DNA of 64,000 bases from contig OX422191.1 in NCBI GenBank assembly GCA_949130485.1, positions 5,395,754-5,459,753 on the forward strand, written 5' to 3'. The notes below the pieces were generated by a model. That model saw only the letters and a list, made by a program, of their open reading frames with translations. It made no database searches and was not told where the DNA came from. This DNA comes from Agelas oroides (lineage: Eukaryota > Porifera > Demospongiae > Agelasida > Agelasidae). This document shows, one piece after another, positions 1 to 9,982 of the stretch. Numbering within the stretch: the first letter of the stretch is position 1; every line of letters begins with the position of its first letter. A program made the position numbers and the translations under genes.

Positions 1-565
1 GCTGAAATGGCATGTGGTCACCCTGTAGAACAGAGAGTGCATTTTGTGCCATTTTTGGCTCATCACCAAAGTTGGCATGCCAAAATGAACCATGTTTGGT
101 AGAATTTGGTTTCCAAAATGTGCCAGTTTTGGTACAAAAACATACCTCCCACAGTAGTATATCTGTTACGGGCTGTTTCCTACGTTTGAATAAGCCTGCT
201 AGTGATTTTTCGTGGGGCTCGTCTTCAAACATCCATGCTTCTGGGCACACGTCTGCCATGTCCACAAATTCCAGTCGTTGGAACTTACTGATAAGGCTGT
301 TGGGAATTGGCAGCATTGCGTCCCCCATGAACAAGCCTGTGGGCATGTTAATTGGTGTGTCTGTGATGTTGTGCAAGGTGCTCGTTGGTGGGACCTGCGT
401 TGGTGGTACCTGCGTTGCTGTTGCATGGATGAGTGGGGGAGGGTTGGGTAGTGCAATAATTGGTACGATGCCCATCTCTGGCTGGCCTATGTATGGGATA
501 CAGTTGCTTGTAATTGGCAGCCAGTGTAACATTCTGCTAAGGTTATCTCTCTTTTTTTGTACCAT
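1..565 (-). CDS. Gag-like ORF fragment, runs off left edge
   Basis: An open frame on the minus strand runs from an ATG at 565-563 (a second in-frame ATG lies at 532-530) to base 1 with no stop, so the 3' end is outside the window. A stop in the same frame lies upstream near 606-608. The translation has a proline-rich stretch followed by a conserved-looking block containing ISKFQRLEFVDMADVCPEAW and then KQPVTDILLWE. Blocks of this kind (a basic/hydrophobic helix, then 'VDMA', then 'VTDI..W') are familiar to me from the gag-like ORF of tyrosine-recombinase (DIRS-type) retroelements and related invertebrate ORFs; that match is from memory. A plausible GT-AG intron of 123 bp occupies 145-23 (minus-strand GTATG donor after LLWE, TTCTACAG acceptor); it keeps the frame, so the unspliced reading is also open. 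Function beyond retroelement-like is not established. Confidence 0.5.
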   Translation of the reverse strand, partial: MVQKKRDNLSRMLHWLPITSNCIPYIGQPEMGIVPIIALPNPPPLIHATATQVPPTQVPPTSTLHNITDTPINMPTGLFMGDAMLPIPNSLISKFQRLEFVDMADVCPEAWMFEDEPHEKSLAGLFKRRKQPVTDILLWEVCFCTKTGTFWKPNSTKHGSFWHANFGDEPKMAQNALSVLQGDHMPFQ

Positions 566-1110
566 ACTGTGTATATTGCTGTACCTCTGTGGTGCCCCAT
601 GTTGCTATGCGCTTGTTGGCCATGCTGCGTGCTGTTTTATGCTGCCGTGTGCTTGCTGCACGACCCGTGCTGCTTAATGCTGGCCCTGCTACGTGCTGTT
701 GTGTTTGCTGGCCCCTACTGCTTAGTGTTGGCCGTACTATAAGCTGCTGTGTGCTTGTTAGTTCATGCTGCTTAGTGCTGGCCATGCTACATGCTGCTGT
801 GCACTTGCTGGCCCGTGCTACTTGGTGTTGGCTGTGCTGTGTACTGGTGTGCATGTGTTTTTTTTTGGCCCATGCTGCTTATATAGTGCTGGCTGTGCAG
901 TGTGCTGCTATGTGCTTGTTGGCCCATGCTGCTTGTTGGCCCATGCTGCTTGCAGGCCTATGTGCTTGTAGGCCCATGTTGTTTAGTGCTGGCCATGCTA
1001 TGTGCCCATGCTGCTTACTGCTTGCTGTGTTATGTGCTGCTAATGTGTTTGTTGGCCCATGCTGCTTAGTGCCAGTCGCGCTGCGTGTTGGTTTCTTTAA
1101 CACTCTGTAG
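566..1110. repeat. TGCTG-rich minisatellite, about 50-bp period
   Basis: Tandem imperfect copies of a unit containing CTGCTTAGTGCTGGCCATG and GTGCTTGTTGGCCC repeat at roughly 50 bp, with local expansions near 905-985. Long hydrophobic open frames on the plus strand here come only from the repeat composition. The array lies between the gag-like ORF and the fragment split by the MULE. Confidence 0.7.
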
Positions 1111-1112
1111 TA

Positions 1113-1290
1113 TTACGTCATCGTGTGACCCTTGACGCTTATGGTCATAATTAGTTGCCTACCATGGCCAGGATTGGCGACGCTAGGGGGGTCGTGTGTT
1201 GCTGAGCTGTGGCCCGCTCTCAAGGCTCTCTCCAGCGCTTCGATGCGGCCGAGTAGCGGCGTCGTGTCCTCGCCCTCGAGGCGGGGGTCC
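1113..1290 (-). pseudogene. Possible exon split by the MULE insertion
   Basis: The minus strand reads an acidic then helical segment including EGEDTTPLLGRIEALERAL, ending at a stop at 1115-1113. Removing the MULE and one copy of its target duplication joins this frame to an open minus-strand frame in the right flank (6260 to about 6330, including RQLADERDG). This suggests that the transposon landed inside an older open frame. The segment lies upstream of, and on the same strand as, the gag-like ORF at 1-565, so it may be the N-terminal coiled-coil part of that element. This is inference; no homology is recognised. Confidence 0.3.
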
Positions 1291-1300
1291 GTCTGCTGAT
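1291..1300. other. Target site duplication, left (MULE)
   Basis: GTCTGCTGAT immediately outside the left inverted repeat is repeated exactly at 6250-6259. A 10-bp duplication fits the 8-11 bp typical of MULE elements. Confidence 0.9.
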
Positions 1301-1341
1301 GGGGTTCGCTTTTTTCACAGCGGTTCATGTGGTCACGTGCG
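1301..1341. repeat. Left terminal inverted repeat of MULE
   Basis: Begins GGGGTTCGC, continues through TTTTTTCACAGCGG and ends GGTCACGTGCG. Its reverse complement matches 6209-6249 with one mismatch. Confidence 0.93.
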
Positions 1342-1587
1342 CACTTACCAAGTTTAACCCGGTATGTAACACTGCACTGGCGGCAAGTTCCAACAGATCC
1401 GGTGTGCTCGCTGACTGTTAAGTTGACCACCAGGTATGTATTGATGGACAGACTAGAAATCATTCTCTTACATGTGGAACGTAAATAGCATCAATGACAC
1501 TATAACATGTAATGCAAACATTCGTCTGGGCATACAATTGATTAAAATTCTTTGGTATGCAGTGGCATGTGTGCACAAGTATCAGAG

Positions 1588-4500
1588 ATGGCTCCAAGGT
1601 GGGCTGCAGGTTTGCATCAAGTTGGACTGTACTTTGAAGGCTTTGTCAATGATGCACCAGCAGTCTTGGAGGAATACTACAAGGAGACAGTCACATCTTT
1701 CGGTGTGCGTAATTCCAGCAGGAGATGTCACTCACAGCTAGAGCACAAGGAGAATGATGAAACTCAAGATGGCAGAAAGGTACAGTTGTACATGTAGATT
1801 GAATACTAGCCAGTACATATGGTGTTAATTTTTTACAGAAACCTCAGCCCAGAATATACTGGAGTTACAAACAAGGGAATACTACAGTGGAGTTTGGAAA
1901 TACACCCTTTATTGTAGGAGACAGCCAGCATCTCCAATGCCAGTATGGTCCTCAGTACTATAAATCCAAACCAAAGAAAGGAAAACAATTATGTTTGCAA
2001 AGCACACGATGCCCTGCACATGTTGTCGTCAAACACTACACTCTATTCCCAGAGTATGCTATACACCCTGATGATATTGAGGGGAAGAGCAAATACAACC
2101 TGCGACTCCTAAAGGAACAAACACTGAAGAAATTGCAGAATGAAATCGAATCTGGATGCATCAAGCAGACGACAAGATACTGGTTATCTTTGCCAACAGT
2201 AGAGGCACATGAGAAAGCACACCCAGTGAAACAGGCTGCAGTTTTCTCACAGAAGGTTAACCCAGCTGTAGCTCAAATGATAGCTGAGTTAGTTGCAGAT
2301 GGTATTACTGAAATTGATGATGTGAAAAAGTCACTTCGACATCGCATCAACCACTACCTCTGCAAAGATTCCCCACCAGACCCAAATGATCGAGCATACT
2401 TCCCAACACATGATGACTTGAGGAATCATATATACAGAGCAAAACAAGCTCTACAACATTCAAAATACGACCAAGAAAACCTCAGACTAAAGGTCCTCAA
2501 CTGGAAGAAAACTCATCCTGATGCAAACTTCTTCTTCCGTCCACGCTGCATTGACAGTGACTGCAACAGCACTGCTGCTGAAAGTAAAAAAGAAGGTGAA
2601 GTTGATGGCCCTACAGCTAAACAGTCACAGGAAAACTCGTTTCTCTGGATTCACCAGCAAAAATGGCAAAAAGACCTAATTTTGAAGTATGGGAACACCA
2701 TTTCCCTAATTGATGCTACACATAAAACCACAAGATATGAGCTTCCACTATTCTTTGTGTGCGTTCGTACCAATGTTGGCTACTCTGTTGTTGCAGAATT
2801 TATTCTGGAATCAGAAAGTACAGAAAGCATCTCTGAGGCACTGCATATTCTACATTGCTGGAATCCAGAATGGAATCCAAAGTTTTGGATGTGTGATTAC
2901 TCAGATGCTGAGATATCTGCTCTTGAATGCTGTTTTCCAGACACAATCGTTTACCTCTGTGACTTCCATCGTGAACAGGCATGGGAAAGGTGGGTCAAAG
3001 ATGGGAAACATGGCCTGACATCAGAGGAAGCGGACCAACTCCTGGCTGAGCTGCGGGCTTGTGCATGGGCACCACCTGGAAAAGAGGGTGAAAATATTGG
3101 CATCTGCTACGAAGAATCAGTACGGCACCTCAAACATTCAAAGGTGTGGAAAGATCACCCATGTGTCCAGCAGTGGTTATCAACAACATGGCTTTCCATA
3201 TCACAGGTACCTACATGATGTGCATATGAATGTAATTATGTGGCTGGCTTCTTGACCACATACCAATTAGCAACCCAGTAGCAATGTAAACATGTTACCA
3301 TGGAGACAAAAGCTCCATATCTAGTGTTATGTGTTAGAGCACAAGGTTCTATGGGCTCTCCTTGGGTTTTCTTCTAGGTGGACAAAACCCAGGGACATGC
3401 ATGGTCATTAGTGTAAACCAAATTCTACCTTGATTGTATCCATTCATGTTGCAGAGATGGGCACATGCCTATCGTGATTCTGTGTACCATGCTGCCGTCA
3501 ATACAAACAACGGCATAGAAGCTCAGAATAAGCTCTTCAAGTACAACTTCCTTCCTCGCAACAAACAGAGGGCAACTGTCTCTGCCATCACAACTCTACT
3601 TGTTGAAGACTACTTGCCAACAGCCTATCAAAAGTACTTGCTGCAAAACTATAAACAAACATCTATGTACCGAACCTACAATGACTTTGTGCCTGATTAC
3701 CTCCGGGACAGACCCAGAAACATCATTCTGCATTGTCTTGACAGGATGGCAAGAAGCCACAAGCTCACAGCCAGTAACATTATTGACAATGATCAGGAGA
3801 AGGGAATATTTGAAATTATGAAATCATCTGGTGCTAAATACAGAGTCAGCTTTGGCAATGACAACCCAGATTCTATGCCCTCATGCACATGTCAAGACTG
3901 GACAAATTGGCACATACCGTGTAAACACTTTTTCGCCATCTTCAAGCACAGGTCAGCATGGCAGTGGAGTAACCTACCACCGAGCTATCTTCACAGCCCA
4001 TACTTATCAACTGATGTTGAGGCTCTGAAGAAGCATTTTGATGGATCTCCTGTTCTCAATCTGAATGATGACAACGATGTCCATAATGCTGAACTGATAC
4101 AACAGTCTACACAAAATCTGCAAGTTAAAGTATGTGTTATAATGTACATGTACATCATTATGATTTTGTGTATGTTAAAATTGGGCTGGCTGGAGGTAGT
4201 AATTTGTGTGGGCAAACAGTACAAACATTTAATTGTTGGTATTGCCGGTCATGTTCAGGTATGTCCTTTTACATGTTTGATTGAAAATGCCATCTTTATG
4301 ATAGTTTGATGATTATTATGACATAAAAATGTTGCTGATAACATGTCTGTATGGTGCTCACCTTTCACCCCAGGCAAGGTCTGTTAGTGTGGAGAAAGCC
4401 GGTCAGAAGGTTCGCATTGCGCTCAAAAGACTCGAAACATTGTCATATGTGTGTACAGATGCAGAAATGTTGATGAACTTGCAGTCATCGATACATGACA

Positions 4501-5408
4501 TCACTGAGATGTTCCAAGAGAAACTTCCTTCTCAGGATGGACTCCTTTTGACAGCTACCCAAACACAAAAACAAGCACTTCGCACAAAGAAGAAATACAA
4601 GTCAATCTCTTCAAAGCTGAAACCTGGATATGGTTCCCTACCAAATCCCAAGAGACATGGACGAAAAAGAATGAACTCCAAGTTCAGGAATCGTGTTGGG
4701 ATTCGAGCCAGCAAGCTGCGGAAGGTATGCGTATATCTACACTGGGTGCATGCTTGTGGCTAAAGTCTTCCTTACATCTACAGTGAAATCTTTTTTTGCT
4801 AGGCCTGGTATTTCATGCCAGTATCTTGCTAGTTCAGTATCACATCTACTCACTTGTTTTAGTTGCTAAGCAACAAACAACAAGGATTCACTCACATCCA
4901 ACATGAAGATATCTGTTCATACCTTTGTATAGGCACTTGCAGTCTCCAGCAAATCAACCTCTCTGTCTGACACTGGTTGTCTGCCAAGCCCCTGTGACAA
5001 TGTACAAGGGAAGAGTGAGCCCACTAAACCACACACAGGTATGATTTATGCAAGCAGAGACAGCAGACAACAAATTATCATACGTACTTCTGTAACTATG
5101 ATCATAGGGATGAAGAGGAAGCGCTGTGGCACCTGTGAAGGATGCCTTTGTACAGACTGTGGCAAATGCAAATATTGCCTCGACAAGCCAAAGTTTGGGG
5201 GACATGGTACACTGAAGCAGTGCTGTGCTAAACGTAGATGTCTTGGGTTAACATCTGCGGAAGAATCACAAGGTAAGGATATAACATACCTGGCTGAATC
5301 ACTTTTATTTGTGTTGAATACATTGTCTTCTTAGGATCTCATCAGATGAAGCCTGCTCTAACCTCAGGGCCTGCTCCAGCTACACAGCAGATAGCAGATA
5401 GGAGATAA
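1588..5408 (+). CDS. MULE transposase with SWIM and CXXC fingers
   Basis: Seven exons with GT-AG boundaries: 1588-1779, 1839-3206, 3455-4129, 4374-4724, 4933-5038, 5108-5272 and 5335-5408 (TAA). They give about 976 aa; the first four junctions are phase 0. The start ATG at 1588 follows CAGAG and leads directly into the conserved frame. Domains by residue: a Cys/His N-terminus (C98, C116, C122, H125/H130) that resembles a WRKY-GCM1 or CARF-like DNA-binding finger; a DDE core with D356 (SLIDATHK), D420 (YSDAE), C438/H441 and E542 (NNGIEAQNK); a SWIM finger CxC-x9-CxH at C664-H678; a basic region near 790-850; and a CXXC finger at about 901-942 with CGTCEGC, DCGKC, KFGG and KQCC. The last recalls the unmethylated-CpG binding domain of MLL, DNMT1 and CFP1. 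Catalysis would be cut-and-paste transposition in the nucleus. CpG targeting is inference. Exons 5-7 are the least certain. Confidence 0.82.
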
Positions 5409-5454
5409 GGTGTGTAAAACATACAGTAAACATGGGATCTAATATTATACAGAG

Positions 5455-6005
5455 TGATCTCAATTCATCCACAGGATCCTCTTCAGCAAGCAATAGCTTC
5501 TCTATCTGCAAGGGATTGCAAAGTCAAACCTATCTCTGGAGATGGAAATTGCTTGTTCCGTGCCCTTGCTTTTGTGTTGTATGGCAATGAAATGTGCCAT
5601 GAGAAAGTACGTGAGCTATTGGTCCAGTTTGTCTCGCAGAACCGAGATAGCTTCAGACCGTACATTGATGGTGACTTTGAAAGATACTCGTCTAATATGA
5701 GATGTACAAGGGTGTGGGGCACAGCAGTTGAGATACTAGCAACAGCATCGCTCCTTCAAATTCCTGTATTCACCCTAATTCCCAATGTGAATACCTACAA
5801 ATGGTTCCGTTATAATCCTCTCCGTGGGGATAGGCTTACTTTTCCATCCCAAGATCCACCACCCAAACAGCTGTCTCGTCTAAACCACATTGAGCTTCTT
5901 AATGTCAGAGGATGCCACTATGACTGTATTTTATCACAACATGGAGATTATCCATTAGATGAGCCTCCTCTCAACCAAAATGTTCATCACTACTGTATTA
6001 TATAG
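5455..6005 (+). CDS. OTU-family cysteine protease exon of the MULE
   Basis: The open frame encodes about 180 aa of OTU deubiquitinase fold. The catalytic cysteine motif is GDGNCLFRALA; a helix WGTAVEILATASLLQIPVF follows, and the catalytic histidine lies in GCHYDCIL near the C-terminus. The stop is at 6003-6005, about 200 bp before the right inverted repeat. No ATG precedes the catalytic cysteine, so an upstream exon must supply the start. Exon 6 of the transposase (ending 5272, one base over) can join in frame to an acceptor at 5455, after ACAGAG. The better-looking acceptor, CATCCACAG at 5474, needs a phase-0 donor such as 4724. Exon 7 reaches a stop, so transposase and OTU may be alternative splice products. 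OTU domains are known passengers in some DNA transposons; the target of this one is unknown. Confidence 0.8.
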
Positions 6006-6208
6006 TTTGTCTGTACATCTTTTATATTGTTTGTGTTATAGACTTTTATATTGTTTGTGTTATAAAAAGACTTATTTGTACCTTACTATTGGCATTCAAG
6101 GTATTCCTACCACCGTCGTCCTGCGTGACCACTCTTTCAGTCATTGTAAATTCGCACTCAGATCCTGTTTATTTCTAGCGCTAGCGTAGTGCTGTAGGGG
6201 TTATTCTT

Positions 6209-6249
6209 CGCACGTGACCACATGAACCGCTGTGAAAAAAGCGAATCCC
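6209..6249. repeat. Right terminal inverted repeat of MULE
   Basis: Begins CGCACGTGACC and ends AAAAAAGCGAATCCC, the mirror of 1301-1341. The second target duplication follows at 6250-6259. Confidence 0.93.
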
Positions 6250-6259
6250 GTCTGCTGAT
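6250..6259. other. Target site duplication, right (MULE)
   Basis: GTCTGCTGAT, an exact copy of 1291-1300, directly after the right inverted repeat. Confidence 0.9.
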
Positions 6260-6781
6260 AGCCGTCTCGTTCGTCCGCTAGTTGACGGGTCCCGGCAGTC
6301 CCATCTCCTTCTCCCGTGTTCAAGGCTATTCTCGTCTGTCTGTGAACGACTGGACTGCGCAGAGTCGGTTTGAGCTTGAGAGAAGAATTTTTCTCGCTGT
6401 GCCTGTGCTTCGGCTGTTGGCGCTAATATTCACTCCTTTGTGCTCATGCGCAGAACTCCTAGATTTTGGCGGGACAGCTTGTGCAGTGAGCCCCTCCCCG
6501 TTAACTGGCTTTAACTATTGTTAAACCCTATTCTGGCTTATTTCCAGCCTGCCTCAGTGTTTGTCCTGGCTCTGCATGTTGTCTGTGTTCTCCTCTAATC
6601 TTGTGAAAACCCTTTTTTTCTTGAGCCTCGAAAGCCTCGTGATAAAAGAACTTATGGTCAAGTTCGCAAAACTTGCTACTGAATTCTTGAGTGCATGTAT
6701 GAATATGGATTAGATCACGTGGGGGGCACCTGGCGTTGTGAAAGTAACGAATCCCGTTTGACGATAGCAAACACTCGGCAA
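6260..6781. other. Flank between MULE and satellite 1, no gene seen
   Basis: The first 70 bases continue an open minus-strand frame that was probably contiguous with 1113-1290 before the MULE inserted. The remainder holds short frames only and no recognised protein. Satellite-1-like sequence begins at about 6782. Confidence 0.5.
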
Positions 6782-7625
6782 CCAGTTTTGACTTCCGCAC
6801 AGGCTGTGTGAGGATGGTACACGTTCGGTAAACGTGTTATGATTTTCGCAATGGCTCATTTAGGATGGCATAGTCGTTCGGTACGCGCGTTTTGACTTCC
6901 GTAATGACAGATTCAGGCTGTTACACATTCGGTACTCGCGTTTTGACCCCCGGAAAAACAGATTGAGGCTAGTAAACGTTCGGTACTCGCGTTTTGACCA
7001 CTGGAAAGAATGTGAGAGGAAGGTAGACGTTCGGTACTCGCGTTTTATCCTCTAGAAAGGCTGTGTGAGAAAGGTAGACGTTCGATACTCGCGTTTTGAC
7101 TTTCAGAATGGCTCATGGAGGATGGTAGATGATCGGTACTCGGGTATTTACCTGTGGAAAAAACCGTGTAACACGTTCGGTACTCGCGTTTTGACCTCTG
7201 GAAAGGCTGTGTGAGCATGGTAGAAGTTTGGTACCCGCGTTTTGACTTCCGGAATGGCTCATTGAAGATGGTAGACGATCGGTACTCGCCTTTTTACCTG
7301 TCGAAAGGCTGTTTCAGGAAAGTAGACCGTCGGTACTAGCGTGTTGACCTGTGGAAAGGCTGTGTTAGGAAGGTAGACGTTCGGCACCCGCGTCTTGCCA
7401 TCTGGAAAGTCTGTAGGAGAAAGGTAGACGTTCAGTACTCGCGTTTTCACCACTGTAAAGGCTTGCGTGAGCATGGTAGACCTTCGGTACTCGCGTTTTG
7501 ACTTCCGGAATGGCTCATTGACGATGGTAGACGATCGATACTCGCGATTTGACCTGTGGAAAGGCTGTGTGAGCTTGGTAGACGTTCCGTACTCTCGTTT
7601 TAACTTTAGGAATGGCTCATTGAGG
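6782..7625 (+). repeat. Satellite 1 array, block 1 (51-bp unit)
   Basis: Tandem copies of a 51-bp unit. Its consensus pieces, in order, are GTTTTGACCTCTGG, AAAGGCTGTGTGAGGAAGG and TAGACGTTCGGTACTCGC. The copies here are more diverged than in later blocks and include GACTTCCGGAATGGCTCATTGA variants. The array is cut at 7625 by the inserted element at 7626-9982. Confidence 0.9.
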
Positions 7626-7707
7626 GGTTGGTATCAATGTACTTTATGTAGAAAAAGATCCCTATACTATAAGGGTCTTTTTTATGTAAACTGATCCCTA
7701 TACTATA

Positions 7708-7968
7708 TGTGGCAGTCCCGAATAGAAATCGAATATTATTCCGTCGCGTATTTCGAGCGCATCATCAAGTTTGACGCGCTATAGTGCTGAGCTTCCGCTA
7801 AGGGCGGTGCTCATACGCGCTTCATAGACGTATCAGATATCCATGCGTTTACACGTCGCGTATGAGCCCCGCCCTTAGCGGAAGCTCAGCGCTATAGCGC
7901 GTCAAACTCGGTGATGCACTCGAAATACGCGACGGAATAATATTCGAATTCTATCCGGGACTGCCACA
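7708..7968. mobile_element. Foldback MITE, nearly full palindrome
   Basis: The left arm TGTGGCAGTCCCG through AAGGGCGGTGCTCATACGCG mirrors the right arm, which ends CGGGACTGCCACA, leaving a short loop near 7820-7855. A TA lies at both edges (7706-7707 and 7969-7970), consistent with a TA target. The MITE interrupts the left inverted end of the larger element, because the right end lacks it. It would fold into one long hairpin. Confidence 0.8.
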
Positions 7969-8138
7969 TATGGGTCTTTCTTATGTACTACTACTTATGG
8001 GTCTTTTTTATGTACAAAGTTCCCTATACTATGTGGGTCTTTCTTATGTATATACAAAGCCTCCTGGGTCCATCTTATGTATTGCTCCACCCATTCTACA
8101 TAAGATGGTCCTCATATATATAGTCATAGATACTATTA

Positions 8139-8286
8139 TGGGTCCATCTTATGTACACCGATTATTGTGGGGTCTTACTCTTGTACATAAGATGGTCTCT
8201 ATATATATAGAGTCATAGATACTATTATGGGTCCATCTTATGTACACTGATTATTGTGGGGTCTTACTCTTCTACATAAGATGGTT

Positions 8287-8290
<4 letters not shown>
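8139..8290. repeat. Tandem duplication, about 89-bp period
   Basis: Two adjacent copies of a segment starting GGGTCCATCTTATGTACA and containing GATTATTGTGGGGTCTTAC and CATAAGATGGT. Each copy holds inverted CCATCTTATGTAC / GTACATAAGATGG. Confidence 0.7.

Positions 8291-8320
<30 letters not shown>
8291..8320. repeat. (TA)n microsatellite
   Basis: An uninterrupted TA run immediately left of the foldback element at 8321. TA-rich stretches are common insertion sites. Confidence 0.9.
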
Positions 8321-8322
<2 letters not shown>

Positions 8323-8900
8323 AGACTTAAAAAACATTAAAAAATGTAGGGATGGCATGCCAAAAAGTATGCAAACAAGGTAGGGATGATGCACGAAAGC
8401 AAAGGTCTACATATTGGTAAAGCCCCAGCCCTACATCTTTTTCACACTGCAGTTAGACAGTGCATGGGTAGTCTTTACTAGCAGTTCATGGCTGTAGCCT
8501 CATTCTCAGGCCATGCGCTCCTCCCACATGGCCTGGGAACAAGGCTAATATGAGCGTATAGATATGTGTGCCTTGTAGGTGGCTACCAAGGTTAGTAGTT
8601 TTATCGCCAACAAACTACTTGCAGTGACAGTGGTACCCTTGTTATATGCCTCTAGACAGTGAGCTCGAGTGGGCTGCAGACTGGTCATAGTAATCAGTGT
8701 GTAAAACTCAAGCACTCATGCACAGCGTTAATAACTGTATGGATGGGTGCAGATTCAGCTCTCAAGCACGCTGTCTAACTGCAGTGTGAAAAAGATGTAG
8801 GGATGGGGCTTTGCCAAGATGTAGACCTTTGCTTTCATGCATCATCCCTACCTTGTTTGCATACTTTTTGGCATGCCATCCCTACATCTTTTAAGTCTTG
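8321..8900. mobile_element. Foldback element with roughly 140-bp arms
   Basis: CAAGACTTAA at the left edge mirrors TTAAGTCTTG at the right. The arms include ATGTAGGGATGGCATGCC, GGTAGGGATGATGCA and GAAAAAGATGTAGGG-type segments in inverted order (8321-8461 against 8768-8900). There is no coding capacity. A small palindrome lies in the loop at 8495-8547. Confidence 0.78.
8495..8547. repeat. Palindrome TAGCCT...AGGCTA
   Basis: TAGCCTCATTCTCAGGCCATG is mirrored by CATGGCCTGGGAACAAGGCTA. The ends resemble those of the 599-bp element at 44142-44740 (TAGCCTCGTTCCCAGGC), so this may be a remnant of the same family. Confidence 0.6.
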
Positions 8901-9840
8901 TTTCTGTACTTTTTTTGATCTCAGTTACAGTTAGACCTAAGCCTAAGAAGAATATTTCAAGTGTAACCACAACACCAGAACTTGAAGCGGCATTGACAGT
9001 TTAGTAGTGATTCAAGTGTGATATCTGCCCTCCCTGGAGAAAAGTGTAATAATTATGTGCAATATAGCCAGCTAGAACCTGATGAAGGGCCAACGACTCT
9101 CCGTACCAAACTTTGTGAAACCAAATTCATGATTCAGTTGTCAATCACATGACGACTGACCAGCTGCAGCACAGAAAACTATCATACTGACAACAGACCA
9201 TCCTAGCTTTACAGTTCACTGAAGCTGTGAGTAGGCTAGTTTTAGTGTAGCTACAAGTAGGCAGCTGAATGCAGCGCCTTACCTACGTGGTGTTCATAAG
9301 CCTTGCCCAATGTCGCGGGGGAAAAAAACTGTGCCAACCATGCCCGCTCGCTTGTGTACTCTCGCTTCCAGACCAATGACCGTGGTCTTTGGTCTGGGAA
9401 CGAGACTTCGTGTGCGCATGCGTACAAAATCAGAAAATGGCGTCCTTCGCAACGGACAGCAGCCTCAGAGTGTTGTGAATGGATTTTGTTGACCAGGGTG
9501 AATTTGAAGCTATGAAGATGCTGAGTGGTTGTAGACGGCTCTGCGCTGTGATAAACATAAGTTGCGTGCTAAAATGACGGTGAGCACTTAAACCGTTTGC
9601 GATATATCGTTGTTGAACACAGTGGTCTTAACAAGAAAGAAAGAAAGAATAAGAAAAATGGCACTTTCCCTACCGCACACTTTTGCGTTTAGCTGTCTTC
9701 TGCGTGGCTTTTGGCCACTTATATGAGTCTTGCTGCTCACAAAGGCTCTCAAAGAGGATGTCTGGGCTCTTAAATAAGCTTTTAGCGTGTTTGTGGTGAA
9801 GTTATACGGCTTTTGCTTAAATATTGCATATATTGCGCGT
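8901..9840. other. Interior of inserted element, no gene seen
   Basis: No credible coding region. There is a GAAA-rich stretch near 9633-9660 and a hairpin at 9361-9404 (CTCGCTTCCAGACCA against TGGTCTGGGAACGAG). A short inverted pair AGAGAGTCTACCGACTCTCT lies just beyond, near 9857. Confidence 0.5.
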
Positions 9841-9982
9841 CGGCGCCATCCCTACATAGAGAGTCTACCGACTCTCTGATAGGAGGCTTTGTACATAAGA
9901 AAGACCCATATAGTATAGAGAACAGTTTACATACAAAAGACCCTTATAGTATAGGTCTACATAAAGTACATTGATACCAACC

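Larger units (their letters stand above)
1301..6249 (+). mobile_element. MULE/Mutator-type DNA transposon, complete
   Basis: A 4,949-bp element bounded by 41-bp terminal inverted repeats (1301-1341 and 6209-6249) that differ at only one position, with a perfect 10-bp target duplication outside. It encodes a multi-exon transposase (1588-5408) and an OTU protease exon (5455-6005), both on the plus strand. The transposase has the MULE signature of DDE residues, a C/H pair after the second aspartate and a SWIM finger. Near-identical ends and intact open exons suggest a fairly recent insertion. The unusual cargo is a CXXC finger plus an OTU domain. Confidence 0.9.
7626..9982. mobile_element. Inserted element with roughly 100-bp inverted ends
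   Basis: The ends GGTTGGTATCAATGTAC and GTACATTGATACCAACC are perfect mirrors, and the inverted similarity continues inward through TATACTATAAGGGTC and GGGTCTTTCTTATGTAC to GCCTCC on both sides. Satellite 1 lies immediately outside both ends. I see no transposase, so the element is non-autonomous. The left end is interrupted by a MITE (7708-7968), and the interior carries a further foldback element (8321-8900). No clear target duplication is visible. Confidence 0.65.

Noticed and set aside
589-1110. Hydrophobic plus-strand ORF resembling a membrane protein
   Set aside because: The composition comes from a TGCTG-rich minisatellite, with similar frames in other phases.
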